Source: JBBKWX01 sp037969175
GTDB taxonomy: Bacteria > Bacteroidota > Bacteroidia > AKYH767-A > JBBKVM01
NCBI GenBank assembly: GCA_037969175.1
Contig: JBBKWX010000095.1
Location: 1 to 15,283, forward strand
Length of the DNA: 15,283 nucleotides
Direction: 5' to 3'
Shown: positions 15,190-15,283 of the stretch, in pieces
How positions within the stretch are numbered: the first letter of the stretch is position 1
Layout of the letters: each line of letters begins with the position of its first letter
Made by a program: the position numbers and the translations under genes
The notes under the pieces: generated by a model
The model's database searches: none
What the model was told of the DNA's origin: nothing
What the model saw: only the letters and a program-made list of their open reading frames with translations

Positions 15190-15283
15190 ATGAAATACTT
15201 AAAATATTTAGTACTAATATTTGTACTAGCCGGTGCAGGAGCATGGTTTTACATGAACAGACCTACAGCAGAAATCGCAGATC
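15190..15283 (+). CDS. Start of a membrane-anchored or secreted protein, 3'-truncated
   Basis: An ATG at 15190 preceded by a purine-rich Shine-Dalgarno-like AAAGGAAAG (15177-15185) opens a frame that stays open to the window end. Its 31 visible residues are a lysine-containing start, a hydrophobic stretch (LVLIFVLAGAGAWFYM) and NRPTAEIAD. This is a signal anchor or signal peptide. The pattern recalls small Bacteroidota OB-fold (tRNA_anti-like) proteins that begin with one helix and an NKPH/NRP segment, but too little is present to decide. Position 16 bp after the second heme lipoprotein gene makes it a likely third gene of that operon. Confidence 0.65.
   Translation, partial: MKYLKYLVLIFVLAGAGAWFYMNRPTAEIAD

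Overview
The window looks like a chromosomal segment of a Bacteroidota bacterium; the class cannot be fixed from sequence alone. The base composition is AT-rich. Two large secreted proteins end in type IX secretion system (T9SS) type A sorting domains, and SprB-type repeats and a GEVED domain are present. A beta-propeller/Y_Y_Y LytS-type histidine kinase is paired with a LytTR regulator, and several gene starts are preceded by matches to the Bacteroidota -7 element TAnnTTTG. The window is gene-dense, with no gene-free stretch above 300 bases. No rRNA, tRNA, CRISPR array, insertion sequence or phage gene was recognised.

Region 1 (1-4626) holds mostly housekeeping or catabolic genes. It starts with the 3' part of a secreted CocE/NonD-type alpha/beta hydrolase. 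A YugP-like membrane zinc peptidase follows. An aldehyde dehydrogenase on the minus strand most resembles 2-aminomuconate semialdehyde dehydrogenase (kynurenine route of tryptophan breakdown). A fructosamine kinase family gene is divergent from it. The peptidase and dehydrogenase genes converge so tightly that their stop codons share one TTAA. The 70-bp divergent gap between the dehydrogenase and the kinase is packed with inverted repeats, including an 18-bp palindrome.

Region 2 (4689-9712) is one very large gene for a secreted multidomain subtilisin-like protease. It carries a signal peptide, a double propeptide-like region, the S8 catalytic domain, a beta-sandwich, Ig/Fn3-like modules, a GEVED domain, three SprB repeats, three Fn3 domains and a T9SS tail. 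A strong intrinsic terminator closes it.

Region 3 (9729-15283) is the most interesting part. A YceI-family periplasmic protein overlaps by 4 bp a large periplasmic-propeller LytS-type histidine kinase. One base after the kinase stop comes a LytTR response regulator, so the three are almost certainly one operon. The 102-bp gap after the regulator contains a near-perfect 15-bp direct repeat with a 21-bp period, the geometry expected for a dimeric LytTR regulator, just upstream of a -7-like element. The genes behind it are two lipoproteins with c-type heme motifs in homologous domains and the start of a third, membrane-anchored or secreted protein. The simplest reading is a signalling unit (YceI, propeller kinase, LytTR) that controls an adjacent envelope redox operon. 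This is inferred from gene order and the repeat and has not been demonstrated.
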